Below, in pieces: positions 37,666-47,876 of a stretch of 64,000 bases of DNA. This DNA comes from an uncultured Selenomonadales bacterium (GTDB lineage: Bacteria > Bacillota > Negativicutes > Selenomonadales > Selenomonadaceae): positions 57,145 through 121,144 of the forward strand of contig CAMUZG010000001.1 in NCBI GenBank assembly GCA_947165145.1. Reading direction: 5' to 3'. The notes under the pieces are model-generated. The model ran no database searches, was not told the origin of the DNA, and saw only the letters and a program-made list of their open reading frames with translations. The position numbers and the translations under genes were made by a program. Position 1 is the stretch's first letter; each line of letters begins with the position of its first letter.

Positions 37666-38916
37666 CATGAAGCCTTCGTAATGGCGCATGACGACCATCG
37701 CCTCGATTTGTTTCATCGTGTGCAAGGCAACGCTCACGACGATTAAAAGTGCCGTGCCGCCGAAATAGACGCCTTGAATGTGAGTCGCCGCGCCGATTAA
37801 ATTGGGCAGAACAGCGATAAAAGCCAGATACAACGAGCCCGCCGTCACCAGTCGCGTCAAGACGTAGTCGATATAATCCGCCGTCGGTTGACCAGGTCTG
37901 ATACCCGGTATGAACGCTCCGTACTTCTTCAGATTGTCTGCCATGTCCGCAATCTTGACGGTCACCGCCGTGTAAAAATACGTGAAGAAAATTATCAGCA
38001 CGACGTACAGCGCGGTTTGCAAAGGCGTCCCCCATTGCAGATGCGCCGCTAATTTTTGTATCGTCGGATTGTCAATGAACTGCACCACGGTTATCGGGAA
38101 CATCAGCACGCTTGACGCAAAGATTATCGGAATGACGCCCGCAGGATTGACTTTCAGCGGCAAATGGCTTTGATGACCGCCCACGGCTCGCGAACCGACT
38201 ACGCGTTTGGTGTAGGTTATCGGAATTCTTCTGAGAGCCGCCTCGACGTAGATGACGAAGACGATCATTGCCACGGCGATTGCTCCGAACAAAATGACGC
38301 TGAAATAATTAATCGTGCCCGCTTGCACGTATTGGAAGATTGTCGCAATGTTCTTAGGCAGTGCGGCGACGATACCCGCGAAGATTATCAGCGAAATTCC
38401 ATTGCCGACGCCGTGAGCTGTAATCTGTTCGCCAATCCACATCAGAAGCGTTGTGCCAGCCGTCAGCGTTATCGCGATGATTAAAATGTTCACGGGGTTC
38501 GGATTGAGCACCGCCGCTTTCAAGCCGATTGACATGCCGACAGCCTGCGCGAACGCTAACACAACGGTTAATTGTCGAGTAACGCGAGTAGTCTTTTTGT
38601 GACCTTCCGCGCCTTCCTTCGACCATTGTTCAAGCGTTGGCACTACTACGGTTAACAGTTGCATTATGATAGCGGCGTTGATGTATGGGGTTATGCTCAT
38701 CGCGAAAATCGAGAACTTGCTGAACGCCCCGCCCGAGAATAGATCCAACAGACCGAAGAGTGACCCATTGTTGAAGAGTTGCTCGATGGCTGTAGGATCT
38801 ACGCCAGGAACGGGAATGTGAGTGCCCAAACGGAACACCGTAAACATAATCAATGTGAAGACAATACGCTGTCGGAGCTCGGCAATCGCAAAGATATTCG
38901 ACAGAGCCGACAACAC
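37660..38916 (-). CDS. secY: preprotein translocase subunit SecY
   Basis: The channel subunit of SecYEG. The start is GTG 38916 (VLSALSNIFAIAELRQRIVFTLIMF), with GAGGTG in the rplO 3' end; the track start at 38961 runs into rplO. 418 residues with ten predicted membrane helices. The plug-side GLLDLFSGGAFSKFSIFAMSITPYINAAIIMQLL and the C-terminal YVLTRLVTAGSLYLAFIA are typical. A heptad arm begins at its stop codon. Confidence 0.97.
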   Translation of the reverse strand: MLSALSNIFAIAELRQRIVFTLIMFTVFRLGTHIPVPGVDPTAIEQLFNNGSLFGLLDLFSGGAFSKFSIFAMSITPYINAAIIMQLLTVVVPTLEQWSKEGAEGHKKTTRVTRQLTVVLAFAQAVGMSIGLKAAVLNPNPVNILIIAITLTAGTTLLMWIGEQITAHGVGNGISLIIFAGIVAALPKNIATIFQYVQAGTINYFSVILFGAIAVAMIVFVIYVEAALRRIPITYTKRVVGSRAVGGHQSHLPLKVNPAGVIPIIFASSVLMFPITVVQFIDNPTIQKLAAHLQWGTPLQTALYVVLIIFFTYFYTAVTVKIADMADNLKKYGAFIPGIRPGQPTADYIDYVLTRLVTAGSLYLAFIAVLPNLIGAATHIQGVYFGGTALLIVVSVALHTMKQIEAMVVMRHYEGFMK

Positions 38917-38917
38917 G

Positions 38918-39364
38918 TTAAAGCACCTCGGCAGAACCGCCAACAGCCTCAATCTTGGCAATCGCAGACTTGGTGAAGCCTTGAGCCTTGACAGTCAATT
39001 TCCTGGACAAATCGCCATCGCCGAGAACACGGACACCGTCAAGCACGTTCTTGAGAATGCCGGCCTCAACAAGAGCAATAGCATCGACAACATCACCATC
39101 ATCAAAGACATTGAGCGTGCCAACATTGACCTCAGCAAAGTCACTGCGCCAAATATTCTTAAAGCCGCGCTTAGGCAACCGACGATAAATGGGCATCTGA
39201 CCACCTTCAAAGCCGGGACGAACACCACCGCCACTGCGAGCTTTCTGACCTTTGTGACCGCGACCGCTAGTCTTGCCGCAACCGGAGCCAGTACCACGAC
39301 CAACACGTACATTGTCCTTGCGAGCACCGTCAGCAGGTTTCAATTCACTCAAATTCATATCCAA
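38918..39364 (-). CDS. rplO: 50S ribosomal protein L15
   Basis: 148 residues. The glycine/arginine-rich N-terminal arm ([27 protein letters not shown]) enters 23S rRNA. The end AEVL-TAA carries the SD for secY, one nt away. Confidence 0.97.
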   Translation of the reverse strand: MDMNLSELKPADGARKDNVRVGRGTGSGCGKTSGRGHKGQKARSGGGVRPGFEGGQMPIYRRLPKRGFKNIWRSDFAEVNVGTLNVFDDGDVVDAIALVEAGILKNVLDGVRVLGDGDLSRKLTVKAQGFTKSAIAKIEAVGGSAEVL

Positions 39365-39369
39365 ACCTC

Positions 39370-39576
39370 CTATGCCTTTGCAATGGACACTTTGTCATCG
39401 ACGACTTCGACTTTGACGAGATGTTCGACCACATGCAGTTGACCGCGGATCGTCGGCACATCGGGCAATATCGATATTGAGTTCAGCTTGCGCAAGCCCA
39501 ACGACCTCACGACCTTACGCTGATTTTCGGGACGGCTGATCAAGCTGCGTACCAATTTTACTTTCAATTTCGACAC
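39370..39576 (-). CDS. rpmD: 50S ribosomal protein L30
   Basis: 68 residues from GTG 39576 ([20 protein letters not shown]), 9 nt after GAGGTG; the upstream GTG at 39588 is part of that SD. The C-terminal end is slightly long ([10 protein letters not shown]). It is 13 nt from rpsE. Confidence 0.94.
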   Translation of the reverse strand: MSKLKVKLVRSLISRPENQRKVVRSLGLRKLNSISILPDVPTIRGQLHVVEHLVKVEVVDDKVSIAKA

Positions 39577-39589
39577 GTGACAGCACACC

Positions 39590-40090
39590 TCACTTAAACA
39601 ATTCGGCTACGGATTTCCCGCGCAATTCAGCTACGACTTCGGCACGTTTCAACATCTTGAGACCTTCGAGTGTGGCACGCACCATGTTATTGGGATTTGA
39701 CGAGCCAAGCGATTTGGTCAAGATGTCGTGAACACCCGCCAGTTCAAGCACGGCACGAGCGGGACCGCCGGCAATGACTCCTGTACCTTTCGACGCTGGT
39801 CTCAACATCACTCGACCGGCACCGAACACTCCAACGACACCGTGGGGGATTGAACGTTCTTTCAACGCCACCTCGACCAAATTCTTCTTAGCATCGTCAA
39901 CACCTTTGCGTATTGCTTCGGGCACTTCAGCAGCTTTACCGAGACCGACACCGACTTTGCCATTACGGTTGCCGACAACGACGAGTGCGCTGAACGAGAA
40001 CCGACGACCGCCCTTGACGACCTTAGCTACACGATTTATGAAAACAACTTTCTCCTCGAATTCGGGAGTTTCAGTTTCATTTCGGGGCAT
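39590..40090 (-). CDS. rpsE: 30S ribosomal protein S5
   Basis: 166 residues from ATG 40090 (SD AGAAGGAGG). The double-stranded RNA-binding part [30 protein letters not shown] and [15 protein letters not shown] are conserved. S5 helps shape the mRNA entry channel and decoding accuracy. Confidence 0.97.
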   Translation of the reverse strand: MPRNETETPEFEEKVVFINRVAKVVKGGRRFSFSALVVVGNRNGKVGVGLGKAAEVPEAIRKGVDDAKKNLVEVALKERSIPHGVVGVFGAGRVMLRPASKGTGVIAGGPARAVLELAGVHDILTKSLGSSNPNNMVRATLEGLKMLKRAEVVAELRGKSVAELFK

Positions 40091-40109
40091 TAGTGAACCT
40101 CCTTCTATC

Positions 40110-40173
40110 AATTAGGAATTAGGAATTAGGAATGATGACGCGCTTTTAATTCCTAATTTCAAATTCCTAATTC
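40110..40173. repeat. heptad inverted-repeat element, rplR/rpsE junction
   Basis: TAGGAAT units (40110-40132), loop GATGACGCGCTTT, ATTCCTA/ATTTCAA units (40147-40173). On the transcript it ends AATTGATAGAAGGAGG, i.e. at the rpsE SD. It fills the 87-bp gap. Confidence 0.85.
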
Positions 40174-40177
40174 AAAA

Positions 40178-40537
40178 TTAGAATTTCAGACCGCCTTCGC
40201 GAGCAGCCTCAGCCAGAGCTTGAACGCGACCGTGATAGATGTAACCGCCGCGATCGAAGACGACTTCGCTGATACCTTTTTCGAGAGCTTTTTTGGCAAT
40301 GGCAGCACCGACAGCTTTAGCAGCAGCGATATTGCCGCCGCTACCTTTGAAGTCTTTATCGAGAGAACTAGCCGCCGCAAGAGTCATGCCTTTGTCGTCG
40401 TCGATGACTTGAGCGTAGATGTGCGAGAGTGAGCGGAACACGTTCAAGCGCGGACGTTCGGCAGTGCCCGCGACACGATTGCGGACGCGCAGATGTCTCT
40501 TTTGGCGAATTTTATTTTTATCTGCTTTCAGAAGCAC
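40178..40537 (-). CDS. rplR: 50S ribosomal protein L18
   Basis: 119 residues from GTG 40537, 8 nt after AAGGAGG. The track extension to 40570 overlaps the VOC gene. [26 protein letters not shown] and [23 protein letters not shown] are conserved 5S rRNA-binding segments. Confidence 0.96.
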   Translation of the reverse strand: MLLKADKNKIRQKRHLRVRNRVAGTAERPRLNVFRSLSHIYAQVIDDDKGMTLAAASSLDKDFKGSGGNIAAAKAVGAAIAKKALEKGISEVVFDRGGYIYHGRVQALAEAAREGGLKF

Positions 40538-40566
40538 ACATACTTCCTCCTTTGCGTGAGAATAAA

Positions 40567-40971
40567 TCAATCACGAATACCAGGATTGTCGGCGATGATT
40601 TCAATTTCGTTGCCTTCGGGGTCGACAATGACGGCAGCGTAATAACCGTCGCCCGTGGTACGAGCACCGCTAACGACGATAACGCCGTCTTGGTCGAATT
40701 GCTTCATCATATCGTCAACATCTTTGCGATCGCCGACGCAAATGGAGACATGATGAAAACCAGTGCGATAACGTTCCTTTTTGGGATCGACAGAGGAATT
40801 GCGGGTCATTATTTCGAGACGAGAGCCATCATCGAAACGCAGGAAATAATTGGAGAAGTCACTGCGGAAGTTTGTGTATTTGGAGCCTGCGATTGCGTTG
40901 AAGTATTTGACGAAGAAATCTTTTTCAGCTTCCAAATCATTGACGTAGAGAGCGATATGATCAATTTTCAT
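40567..40971 (-). CDS. VOC (glyoxalase/bleomycin-resistance) family protein inserted in the spc operon
   Basis: 134 residues. Two beta-alpha-beta modules: [24 protein letters not shown] and [22 protein letters not shown], ending in [15 protein letters not shown]. Candidate metal ligands are His5, Glu54 (RLEIM), His73 and the C-terminal Glu in NEIEI, the spacing of lactoylglutathione lyase-like enzymes. The substrate is unknown. It sits between rplF and rplR, where the order is otherwise invariant. Base composition matches the neighbours, so the insertion is not obviously recent. Confidence 0.85.
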   Translation of the reverse strand: MKIDHIALYVNDLEAEKDFFVKYFNAIAGSKYTNFRSDFSNYFLRFDDGSRLEIMTRNSSVDPKKERYRTGFHHVSICVGDRKDVDDMMKQFDQDGVIVVSGARTTGDGYYAAVIVDPEGNEIEIIADNPGIRD

Positions 40972-40985
40972 TTCAAAAACCTCCT

Positions 40986-41537
40986 TTATTTCTTGCCTTT
41001 CGCGCCAGCTTTACCTTCTTTGCGGCGAATATGTTCGTAGGAGTAGCGAATACCTTTACCTTTGTAAGGTTCGGGTTCACGCCAAGCACGGATATTAGCG
41101 GCAACAGCCCCGACGAGTTCTTTGTCGGCACCGTGAACAGTTATGACGGTAGGCGAGGGAGCGTCAAGAGTGATCCCAGCGGGCGGTTCGATGATGACGG
41201 GGTGTGAATAGCCGAGAGATAAGTTGAGATTTTTACCTTGTTTAGCAGCGCGATAGCCGACGCCAGCGATTTCGAGTTGTTTGGTGAAACCGGAAGTGAC
41301 GCCGACGACCATATTGTTGATAAGAGTACGGCTGAGTCCGTGGAGTGAGCGATGAGTTTTATTATCCGAGGGGCGTGTCACCGAGATAACGCCATCCTCA
41401 ATAGTAATTTTCAAATCAGAAGAGATCTTGCGGGATAGTTGACCCTTGGGACCTTTGACAAGCACCAGATTATCGTCGTCGACAGAGACGGTGACGCCGG
41501 CGGGGATAGTGATAGGTGCCCTACCGATACGGGACAT
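40986..41537 (-). CDS. rplF: 50S ribosomal protein L6
   Basis: 183 residues from ATG 41537 ([21 protein letters not shown]), SD AAAGGAGG. The C-terminal [23 protein letters not shown] is the conserved 23S contact near the sarcin-ricin loop. Confidence 0.97.
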   Translation of the reverse strand: MSRIGRAPITIPAGVTVSVDDDNLVLVKGPKGQLSRKISSDLKITIEDGVISVTRPSDNKTHRSLHGLSRTLINNMVVGVTSGFTKQLEIAGVGYRAAKQGKNLNLSLGYSHPVIIEPPAGITLDAPSPTVITVHGADKELVGAVAANIRAWREPEPYKGKGIRYSYEHIRRKEGKAGAKGKK

Positions 41538-41556
41538 TGAAATACCTCCTTTTATC

Positions 41557-41616
41557 AATTAGGAATGTGGAATGTGGAATTAATAATTTCTAATTCCTAA
41601 TTCCTAATTCCGAATT
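41557..41616. repeat. heptad inverted-repeat element, rpsH/rplF junction
   Basis: TAGGAAT/GTGGAAT units followed by inverted ATTCCTA units with almost no loop. On the transcript it ends AATTGATAAAAGGAGG at the rplF SD. Confidence 0.85.
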
Positions 41617-41620
41617 GAAT

Positions 41621-42019
41621 TTACCAGACGAAAGCGAGAACTTCGCCGCCGAGACCGGAAATACGAGCCTGTTTATCGCTCATGATACCGTGAGAAGTGG
41701 AGATGATAGCGATACCGAGACCGCCGAGAACGCGAGGAAGATCTTTGCATTTGGAGTATTTGCGGAGACCAGGACGGGAGATACGTTTAATGCCCGTAAT
41801 GACTTTTTCGCGATCGGGACCGAATTTGAGTTTGAGGGTAAGGATGCCTTGCTTGTTATCCTCAGCGAAGGAGAAATCCTTGATGAAGCCCTCGTTTTTG
41901 AGGACGTCAGCGATCGCGATTTTAATTTTGGAACCTGGGATGTCTACCTTTTCGTGATAGACGGAGTTGGCATTGCGGATTCTGGTGAGCATGTCCGCAA
42001 TAGGATCAGTCATTCCCAT
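41621..42019 (-). CDS. rpsH: 30S ribosomal protein S8
   Basis: 132 residues, [25 protein letters not shown], ending GGEVLAFVW. It is a core 16S binder and the usual translational repressor of the spc operon (binding near rplE), though no S8 mimic site could be confirmed by eye. Confidence 0.97.
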   Translation of the reverse strand: MGMTDPIADMLTRIRNANSVYHEKVDIPGSKIKIAIADVLKNEGFIKDFSFAEDNKQGILTLKLKFGPDREKVITGIKRISRPGLRKYSKCKDLPRVLGGLGIAIISTSHGIMSDKQARISGLGGEVLAFVW

Positions 42020-42045
42020 AGAATCGATATCCTCCTTTCGATTGT

Positions 42046-42231
42046 TTACCAGCTTGCTTTAGTGATGCCGGGGATTGCTCCGGCGTAGGATTGGACACGG
42101 AAGCAGATACGGCACATTTCAAATTTGCGGATGTAGCCGTGCGGTCTGCCGCAGATTTTGCAACGGTTGTATTTACGGGTGGAGAATTTTGGTTCTTTGC
42201 TCCATTTTTCAATCAAAGCTTTTTTTGCCAT
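42046..42231 (-). CDS. rpsN: 30S ribosomal protein S14, zinc-binding type
   Basis: 61 residues with paired C-x2-C motifs (CKIC and CRIC) that bind zinc, the type Z form. GGAGGCG precedes the ATG. Confidence 0.97.
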   Translation of the reverse strand: MAKKALIEKWSKEPKFSTRKYNRCKICGRPHGYIRKFEMCRICFRVQSYAGAIPGITKASW

Positions 42232-42249
42232 TTGATGACTCGCCTCCTA

Positions 42250-42792
42250 TTAAGCGTTCGCGAAGGGCATACCCATGAGCGCAAGGAATTCACGAGCCTC
42301 TTCATCGGTTTTAGCGGTCGTGACGACGATTATGTCCATGCCGCGAATTTTATCGATCTTGTCGTATTCGATTTCGGGGAAAATGAGCTGTTCTTTGACG
42401 CCGATAGCGTAGTTGCCGCGACCGTCGAAAGATTTTCTGCTGACACCACGGAAGTCACGCACACGGGGCAATGCGACGTTCATGAATTTATCAAGGAATT
42501 CGTACATGCGGCGTCCGCGCAGAGTGACTTTGCAACCGATTGCCATACCTTGACGGAGTTTCCATGCCGCCAAAGATTTTCTTGCGCGAGTGATGACGGG
42601 TTTTTGACCTGCGATTGTCGTCAAGTCAGCGACGGCTGATTCGAGAACCTTGGCATTGCCGACAGCATCACCGCACGCCATGTTGATAACGATTTTTTCG
42701 AGCTTCGGAACCTGCATGACGTTCTTGTAGGCAAATTTCTTCGTCATTGCGGCGACGACCTCGTTTTTGTATTTCTCCAAAAGTCTGCTCAC
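42250..42792 (-). CDS. rplE: 50S ribosomal protein L5
   Basis: 180 residues from GTG 42792 (SD GAGGAGG). [20 protein letters not shown] and the phosphate-loop-like [25 protein letters not shown] are typical. It binds 5S rRNA and P-site tRNA. Confidence 0.97.
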   Translation of the reverse strand: MSRLLEKYKNEVVAAMTKKFAYKNVMQVPKLEKIVINMACGDAVGNAKVLESAVADLTTIAGQKPVITRARKSLAAWKLRQGMAIGCKVTLRGRRMYEFLDKFMNVALPRVRDFRGVSRKSFDGRGNYAIGVKEQLIFPEIEYDKIDKIRGMDIIVVTTAKTDEEAREFLALMGMPFANA

Positions 42793-42810
42793 GATATCAC
42801 CTCCTCAAAA

Positions 42811-43143
42811 TTATTTGGCGGAATCGACGACCTCGCCGCACTTTTTGCAGACGCGGACGTTTTTGCCGGCGACTTCCTTGTGAGCGATGCGGGTGGGTTT
42901 GTTGCAGGCAGGACAGACGAGTTGAACTTTGCAAGCGTGAAGGGGCATTTCCTTGGCGATGATACCGCCGTTGGGAACTTTCAAACTCGGTTTGCTGTGA
43001 CGTTTGACTTTGTTGACGCCTTCGACGATGACTTTGCCTTTGTCGGGCATGGACGTAAGAACTTTGCCCTGTTTGCCTTTGTCTTTGCCGCTGAGAACGA
43101 CGACCGTATCATCTTTCTTGACGTGAAGTTTAATCAGTGACAA
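42811..43143 (-). CDS. rplX: 50S ribosomal protein L24 with a C-terminal zinc ribbon
   Basis: 110 residues from TTG 43143 after AAAGGAGG. The KOW motif is [18 protein letters not shown]. The C-terminal part has CPAC and CKKC pairs that could bind zinc. L24 is an assembly-initiator near the tunnel exit. Confidence 0.95.
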   Translation of the reverse strand: MSLIKLHVKKDDTVVVLSGKDKGKQGKVLTSMPDKGKVIVEGVNKVKRHSKPSLKVPNGGIIAKEMPLHACKVQLVCPACNKPTRIAHKEVAGKNVRVCKKCGEVVDSAK

Positions 43144-43163
43144 CCTCTGACACCTCCTTTTAG

Positions 43164-43236
43164 CAATTTGGAATTAGGAATTAGGAATTTGGAATTATTT
43201 TTTCATTCCTAATTTCACATTCCACATTCCACATTT
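43164..43236. repeat. heptad inverted-repeat element, rplN/rplX junction
   Basis: TTGGAAT/TAGGAAT arm (43164-43197), T-rich loop, ATTCCTA/ATTCCAC arm (43205-43236). On the transcript it ends AATTGCTAAAAGGAGG, the rplX SD. Confidence 0.85.
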
Positions 43237-43605
43237 TTATAAAACTTCCGGTGCGAGGGAAATGATTTTCATGAAATCTTTCTCGCGGAGTTCGCGGGCA
43301 ACAGGTCCGAAAATACGAGTGCCGCGGGGAGTTTTGTCTTCTTTGATGATGACGGCAGCGTTTTCGTCGAAACGGATGTAAGAGCCATCGGGGCGGCGCA
43401 AACCTTTTTTGCTACGAACGACAACAGCTTTGACAACGTCGCCTTTTTTAACTTGACCGCCGGGCGTCGCCGATTTGACCGAAGCAACGATGATGTCGCC
43501 GATGTTGGCATAGCGACGGAACGAGCCGCCGAGCACGCGGATACACATGATTTCTTTTGCGCCGGTGTTGTCGCCGACGTTCAATCTGCTTTGTTGCTGG
43601 ATCAC
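43237..43605 (-). CDS. rplN: 50S ribosomal protein L14
   Basis: 122 residues from GTG 43605, [28 protein letters not shown], ending [16 protein letters not shown]. It lies at the subunit interface. Confidence 0.97.
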   Translation of the reverse strand: MIQQQSRLNVGDNTGAKEIMCIRVLGGSFRRYANIGDIIVASVKSATPGGQVKKGDVVKAVVVRSKKGLRRPDGSYIRFDENAAVIIKEDKTPRGTRIFGPVARELREKDFMKIISLAPEVL

Positions 43606-43629
43606 GTTGTGACCTCCTTCCCCGAAAGA

Positions 43630-43896
43630 TTATTTCGCCTTCTCGACGATTTGGACGAGCCGCCAACGTTTTTCTTTGGACAGCGGACGCGTCTCCATAA
43701 TGGAAACTCTGTCGCCGACATGAGCTTCTTCGTTTTCGTCGTGCGCTTTGAATTTGACCGTGCGTTTGACAGCCTTTTTGTAAAGTTTATGTTGAACGAG
43801 CTCTTCGATTGCGACGACGATAGTTTTTTGCATTTTATCGCTGACGACCTTGCCGACGCGAACTTTGCGCTCATTGCGTTTTTTCTCTTCGCTCAA
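43630..43896 (-). CDS. rpsQ: 30S ribosomal protein S17
   Basis: 88 residues from TTG 43896 after GGGAGG. The OB-fold segment [35 protein letters not shown] is diagnostic. Confidence 0.96.
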   Translation of the reverse strand: MSEEKKRNERKVRVGKVVSDKMQKTIVVAIEELVQHKLYKKAVKRTVKFKAHDENEEAHVGDRVSIMETRPLSKEKRWRLVQIVEKAK

Positions 43897-43932
43897 TTTT
43901 ATGACCTCCCTCCGTTCGTTCAGAAAAGCATT

Positions 43933-44133
43933 TTAACGTTTGATGCCGAGTTCAACTTCGTGCTGAATTGTTTTGAGTTGCGCGATAGAACGTTTGATTT
44001 CACGAATGCGCATGGGATTTTCAAGCTGACCGGTTGCGTGTTGGAAGCGGAGGTTGAAGAGTTCTTCTTTGAGTGATTTGAGCTTTTCGAGCTGTTCGTC
44101 GGCACTCATATCGCGAATTTCATTAACCCTCAT
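43933..44133 (-). CDS. rpmC: 50S ribosomal protein L29
   Basis: 66 residues from ATG 44133 ([39 protein letters not shown]). The track ORF adds 33 residues read out of frame through rplP. It overlaps the rplP 3' end by 11 nt, with GGCGGTG as a modest SD, so it is probably coupled. Confidence 0.95.
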   Translation of the reverse strand: MRVNEIRDMSADEQLEKLKSLKEELFNLRFQHATGQLENPMRIREIKRSIAQLKTIQHEVELGIKR

Positions 44134-44677
44134 GAGCTTCACCGCCTTCTTTGGTCGCAGATTCAGCCGCTTGAGCTTCCGCCGCATGTTCTTGGAGTTC
44201 TGCCGTGTGAGCAGCTTTCTTGGCGTCTGCAAGTGTCTCGTTCACGACGGGCACATAGACATCGCCTTGATGATCGCTGACGACGAACTTGGTTTTAATC
44301 GGGAGTTTGTGACCGGCAAGACGCATTGCCTCCGCCGCAATCTCTTTGGGAACGCCCGCCATTTCGAACAGGACGCGACCAGGTTTGACGACGGCAACCC
44401 AGTATTCAGGCGAGCCTTTGCCGCTACCCATACGAGTTTCGGCAGGTTTTGCAGTGACAGGCTTGTCGGGGAAAATTTTAATCCAGACTTGACCGCCGCG
44501 GCGGATATAACGCGTCATTGCGATACGAGCCGCCTCAATCTGACGATTTGTTATCCAAGCGGGTTCCAGTGCAACGAGACCGTATTGACCGTGAGCAATC
44601 GTGTTGCCGCGATTAGCTTTACCTTTCATGCGACCGCGGAACTGTTTGCGATACTTTGTCCTCTTCGGAATCAACAT
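44123..44677 (-). CDS. rplP: 50S ribosomal protein L16 with a 47-residue C-terminal extension
   Basis: The core [24 protein letters not shown] to LPIKTKFVV (about 137 residues) is a standard L16 at the A-site side of the peptidyl-transferase centre. The frame then continues with [20 protein letters not shown] and an Ala/Glu-rich tail ([23 protein letters not shown]). Total length is 184. The tail overlaps the rpmC start, so it is either a real extension or read-through maintained by that overlap. It shares 1 nt with rpsC. Confidence 0.95.
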   Translation of the reverse strand: MLIPKRTKYRKQFRGRMKGKANRGNTIAHGQYGLVALEPAWITNRQIEAARIAMTRYIRRGGQVWIKIFPDKPVTAKPAETRMGSGKGSPEYWVAVVKPGRVLFEMAGVPKEIAAEAMRLAGHKLPIKTKFVVSDHQGDVYVPVVNETLADAKKAAHTAELQEHAAEAQAAESATKEGGEAHEG

Positions 44678-45357
44678 TACGCGTCACTCCCTTCAGCTTG
44701 ACGGACAGGCTTGTCCTTTTTGTCGGGGAGAATTTCGCCTTTGAAAATCCAAACTTTTATGCCGATACGACCGTAAGTCGTGTTGGCTTCCGCGAAACCG
44801 TAATCGATGTCTGCGCGGAGTGTGTGCAACGGAATCGAGCCTTCGCGATAGGATTCACTGCGGGCAATTTCCGCGCCGCCGAGACGACCACTGCAGGCAA
44901 TTTTGATTCCCTTAGCACCAGGGATACGCATTGTTCTACCGACAGCTTGTTTCATTGCGCGACGGAAAGCGATACGACGTTCCAACTGCGACGCGATATT
45001 TTCAGCGACAAGGAGAGCGTCCAAATCAGGCTGACGGATCTCCATGATGTTGATGTCAACGCGTTTGTCGGTGAGCTTCTTGAGCTTGTCTTTAATCTCC
45101 TCAATGCCTTTGCCGCCGCTTTTGATGACGGTACCAGGTTTGGCGGTGTGAATTGTGAGACGAATACGTTTTTCCGAACGTTCAATCTCAACGCGAGAAA
45201 TTCCCGCCGCCGTCAACTGTTTGTCGTTTTTGATAGCCTTGCGGATTTTGATGTCTTCGTGAAGATTGGTCGCGAAGTCTTTATCGGCGTACCATTTGGC
45301 GTCCCATGTTTTGACGATGCCGAGGCGTATTCCGTGCGGATGTACCTTCTGACCCAA
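44677..45357 (-). CDS. rpsC: 30S ribosomal protein S3
   Basis: 226 residues from TTG 45357 ([25 protein letters not shown]). It has the KH domain in the first half and the basic C-terminal domain with [24 protein letters not shown] at the mRNA entry site. TAATG joins it to rplP. Confidence 0.97.
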   Translation of the reverse strand: MGQKVHPHGIRLGIVKTWDAKWYADKDFATNLHEDIKIRKAIKNDKQLTAAGISRVEIERSEKRIRLTIHTAKPGTVIKSGGKGIEEIKDKLKKLTDKRVDINIMEIRQPDLDALLVAENIASQLERRIAFRRAMKQAVGRTMRIPGAKGIKIACSGRLGGAEIARSESYREGSIPLHTLRADIDYGFAEANTTYGRIGIKVWIFKGEILPDKKDKPVRQAEGSDA

Positions 45358-45375
45358 ACCGTTTCCCTCCTTCGT

Positions 45376-45735
45376 TTAGTTTTGTTCGTCGTCCTTTTCG
45401 CTGACGACAACCGTGATGTGCGAGGTGTGTTTCAAAATGCTGAACGCTTGACCTCTGGAACGCGGGTGATACCTCTTGATTGTCGGTCCTTGGTCGACGA
45501 AACAAGTCGAGATGAAAAGTTTGTCGGCGTCCATGTCGAAATTATTTTCGGCGTTGGCAACGGCGGACTTAAGCACTTTTTCGATAAGTGTTGCGCCACG
45601 TTTGGGCGTGAACTTCAAAATCGCGAAGGCGTCCGCAATGTCTTTACCGCGAATCAAATTCATCACGATGCGAACTTTGCGCGGCGCAATTCTCACGTAT
45701 TTGGCGATTGCTTTGGCTTCTTTGACTTCTGCCAC
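45376..45735 (-). CDS. rplV: 50S ribosomal protein L22
   Basis: 119 residues from GTG 45735. [14 protein letters not shown]-like N-terminus ([23 protein letters not shown]), and the tunnel-lining hairpin [23 protein letters not shown]. Confidence 0.96.
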   Translation of the reverse strand: MAEVKEAKAIAKYVRIAPRKVRIVMNLIRGKDIADAFAILKFTPKRGATLIEKVLKSAVANAENNFDMDADKLFISTCFVDQGPTIKRYHPRSRGQAFSILKHTSHITVVVSEKDDEQN

Positions 45736-45754
45736 TTCGTTTCCTCCTTTCGAC

Positions 45755-45775
45755 AGCTTAAAGCTGACAGATTAT
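45755..45775. repeat. short degenerate heptad tract, rpsS/rplV junction
   Basis: GACAGCT-TAAAGCT-GACAGAT: three 7-nt units of the same AGCTGAC family seen at 61815-61840. On the transcript it ends GTCGAAAGGAGG, the rplV SD. Confidence 0.5.
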
Positions 45776-46053
45776 TTCAGAGACATTTTGCGTTCTTCGC
45801 CAGCGTGACCTTTGAAAGTGCGCGTCGGGGCGAATTCGCCGAGCTTGTGACCGACCATATCTTCGGTAACGTAAACGGGAACGTGCTTGCGACCGTCGTG
45901 CACGGCGATGGTGTGTCCGACGAACTGCGGAAGAATCGTTGAGCTGCGTGACCACGTGCGGATAACTTTTTTATCGTTGGCGGCGTTGAGAGCCTCGACT
46001 TTAGCCAAAAGTTTTTCTTGCACGAACGGTCCTTTTTTAACGGATCTTGACAA
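45772..46053 (-). CDS. rpsS: 30S ribosomal protein S19
   Basis: 93 residues from TTG 46053 ([19 protein letters not shown]). It forms a complex with S13 in the 30S head. [18 protein letters not shown] is conserved. Confidence 0.97.
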   Translation of the reverse strand: MSRSVKKGPFVQEKLLAKVEALNAANDKKVIRTWSRSSTILPQFVGHTIAVHDGRKHVPVYVTEDMVGHKLGEFAPTRTFKGHAGEERKMSLK

Positions 46054-46098
46054 AGTTGCTTACCTCCTTCCGTCAATAAACGTATGTTGCAACCGAAA

Positions 46099-46923
46099 TC
46101 ACTTACGACGACGAACGATGAGCTTGTCGGACGCTTTCTTCTTGCGAGTCTTAGCACCCATAGCGCATTTGCCCCATTTGGTGACGGGGTGTTTGCGACC
46201 GACGGGCGAACGACCTTCACCACCGCCATGCGGATGATCGACAGGGTTCATTGCGACACCGCGGTTTGCAGGACGAATACCCATCCAACGCGAACGACCT
46301 GCTTTACCGATTGTGATGTTCTCGTGGTCAAGGTTGCCAACTTGTCCAATTGTCGCGCGGCAGTTGATGTGAATCTTGCGGACTTCACCGGACGGCATAC
46401 GAATTGTTGCGTAATTGCCTTCCTTCGCCATGAGCTGAGCCGCTACGCCTGCGCTACGAACGAGTTGACCGCCTTTGCCGATTTTCATTTCAATGTTGTG
46501 AATCATCGTGCCGACGGGAATATTTTTCAGCGGAAGAGCGTTGCCGATTTTGATGTCAGCTTCGGGACCCGATTCGACTTTGTCGCCGACTTTGAGACCG
46601 TTGGGAGCGAGAATGTAACGTTTTTCGCCGTCAACGTAGTTGAGCAGAGCAATACGTGCGCTACGGTTAGGATCGTATTCAATCGTGGCAACTTTAGCCG
46701 GAATGCCGTCTTTGTTGCGTTTGAAGTCGATGATGCGATAACGACGTTTGTGACCGCCGCCTTGATGACGAACAGTCAATCTTCCCTGCTGATTGCGACC
46801 GCCGTGTTTCTTGAGCGGTGCGAGCAAAGATTTTTCAGGCTTACTTGTCGTGATTTCCTCGAACGTCGAAACTGTCATGTGACGGCGTCCAGGAGTGTAC
46901 GGCTTGAAAGATTTGATTCCCAC
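46099..46923 (-). CDS. rplB: 50S ribosomal protein L2
   Basis: 274 residues from GTG 46923. [17 protein letters not shown] holds the conserved histidine required for peptidyl-transferase centre assembly; the C-terminal [15 protein letters not shown] is basic and complete. Confidence 0.97.
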   Translation of the reverse strand: MGIKSFKPYTPGRRHMTVSTFEEITTSKPEKSLLAPLKKHGGRNQQGRLTVRHQGGGHKRRYRIIDFKRNKDGIPAKVATIEYDPNRSARIALLNYVDGEKRYILAPNGLKVGDKVESGPEADIKIGNALPLKNIPVGTMIHNIEMKIGKGGQLVRSAGVAAQLMAKEGNYATIRMPSGEVRKIHINCRATIGQVGNLDHENITIGKAGRSRWMGIRPANRGVAMNPVDHPHGGGEGRSPVGRKHPVTKWGKCAMGAKTRKKKASDKLIVRRRK

Positions 46924-46950
46924 TGTTTAACCTCCTTTGTCGAAAATTTT

Positions 46951-47232
46951 TCAGGGCGCGAAGAATTCGATAGTCTCGCCCGCCGCAAGCTTGACGATTG
47001 CTTTTTTATAAGAATCCGTTTTGCCGACCGTGCGACCGCGACGTTTCGTTTTGCCCTTGACGTTAATCGTGTTGACGTTCTCGACCTTCACGTTGAAAAT
47101 TTCTTTGACCGCCTGCGCGATTTGGATTTTGTTAGCGCGTTTGTCGACGACGAACACGAACTTGTTATCCTGCATGAGATCGGTTGAATGCTCCGTGATG
47201 AGCGGGCGAATCAAAATGTCTCTGGCATCCAT
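46951..47232 (-). CDS. rplW: 50S ribosomal protein L23
   Basis: 93 residues, [27 protein letters not shown]. It is the docking site for trigger factor and SRP at the tunnel exit. TGATG couples it to rplD. Confidence 0.96.
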   Translation of the reverse strand: MDARDILIRPLITEHSTDLMQDNKFVFVVDKRANKIQIAQAVKEIFNVKVENVNTINVKGKTKRRGRTVGKTDSYKKAIVKLAAGETIEFFAP

Positions 47233-47858
47233 CAGATGTACACCTCCTCGATTTTCGCAACCGCGTCTTTCGTGAGGAAGAGTTTATCGCTGTTGAGAAT
47301 GTCGTAGACGTTGAGCTGAAGCGCGGCGATTGCTTTGGCGTTTTGCAAGTTGCGTGATGAGCGCGTCACGTTGTCGATAAGCTCGCTGGTGATGAACAGT
47401 GATTTGCACTCGTCAACGCCGAAATTCTTTTGGAGCTCGACAAATTTTTTCGTCTTCGGCTCATCGAAATTGAGCGTATCCAAAACAATCAGATTGCCTT
47501 CGTTGAGCTTGTCGGTGAGTACGCATTTCAAAGCAAGACGACGCTGTTTGCGGGGCATGCTGAAGGAATAATCGCGGGGGTGCGGTCCGAAGATTGTTCC
47601 GCCGCCACGCCACAACGGACTTCTGCGAGAACCTGCGCGGGCACGACCGGTGCCTTTTTGCCGCCAAGGTTTTTTGCCGCCGCCGCGAACATCGCCGCGA
47701 GTTTTAGTCGAATGGGTGCCGAGTCTCCACGAAGCCATTTGCATGACAACAGCTTGATGAACGAGACCTTCGTTAATCTCAACGCCGAAGATGTCTTCGC
47801 TGAGCTCAAGGTCGCCGACTTTTTTGTTGGTCATATCGTAAACTGCTACAGTTGGCAT
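47232..47858 (-). CDS. rplD: 50S ribosomal protein L4
   Basis: 208 residues. The tunnel-lining loop [20 protein letters not shown] is intact. In many bacteria L4 represses the S10 operon through the rpsJ leader; a leader of suitable length exists here, but no specific site was recognised. Confidence 0.97.
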   Translation of the reverse strand: MPTVAVYDMTNKKVGDLELSEDIFGVEINEGLVHQAVVMQMASWRLGTHSTKTRGDVRGGGKKPWRQKGTGRARAGSRRSPLWRGGGTIFGPHPRDYSFSMPRKQRRLALKCVLTDKLNEGNLIVLDTLNFDEPKTKKFVELQKNFGVDECKSLFITSELIDNVTRSSRNLQNAKAIAALQLNVYDILNSDKLFLTKDAVAKIEEVYI

Positions 47859-47876
47859 CTAAAATCCTCCTTTCGA

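Noticed and set aside
39774-40115. 113-codon plus-strand ORF opposite rpsE and similar antisense ORFs across the ribosomal cluster
   Set aside because: All are shadows of unmistakable ribosomal-protein genes.
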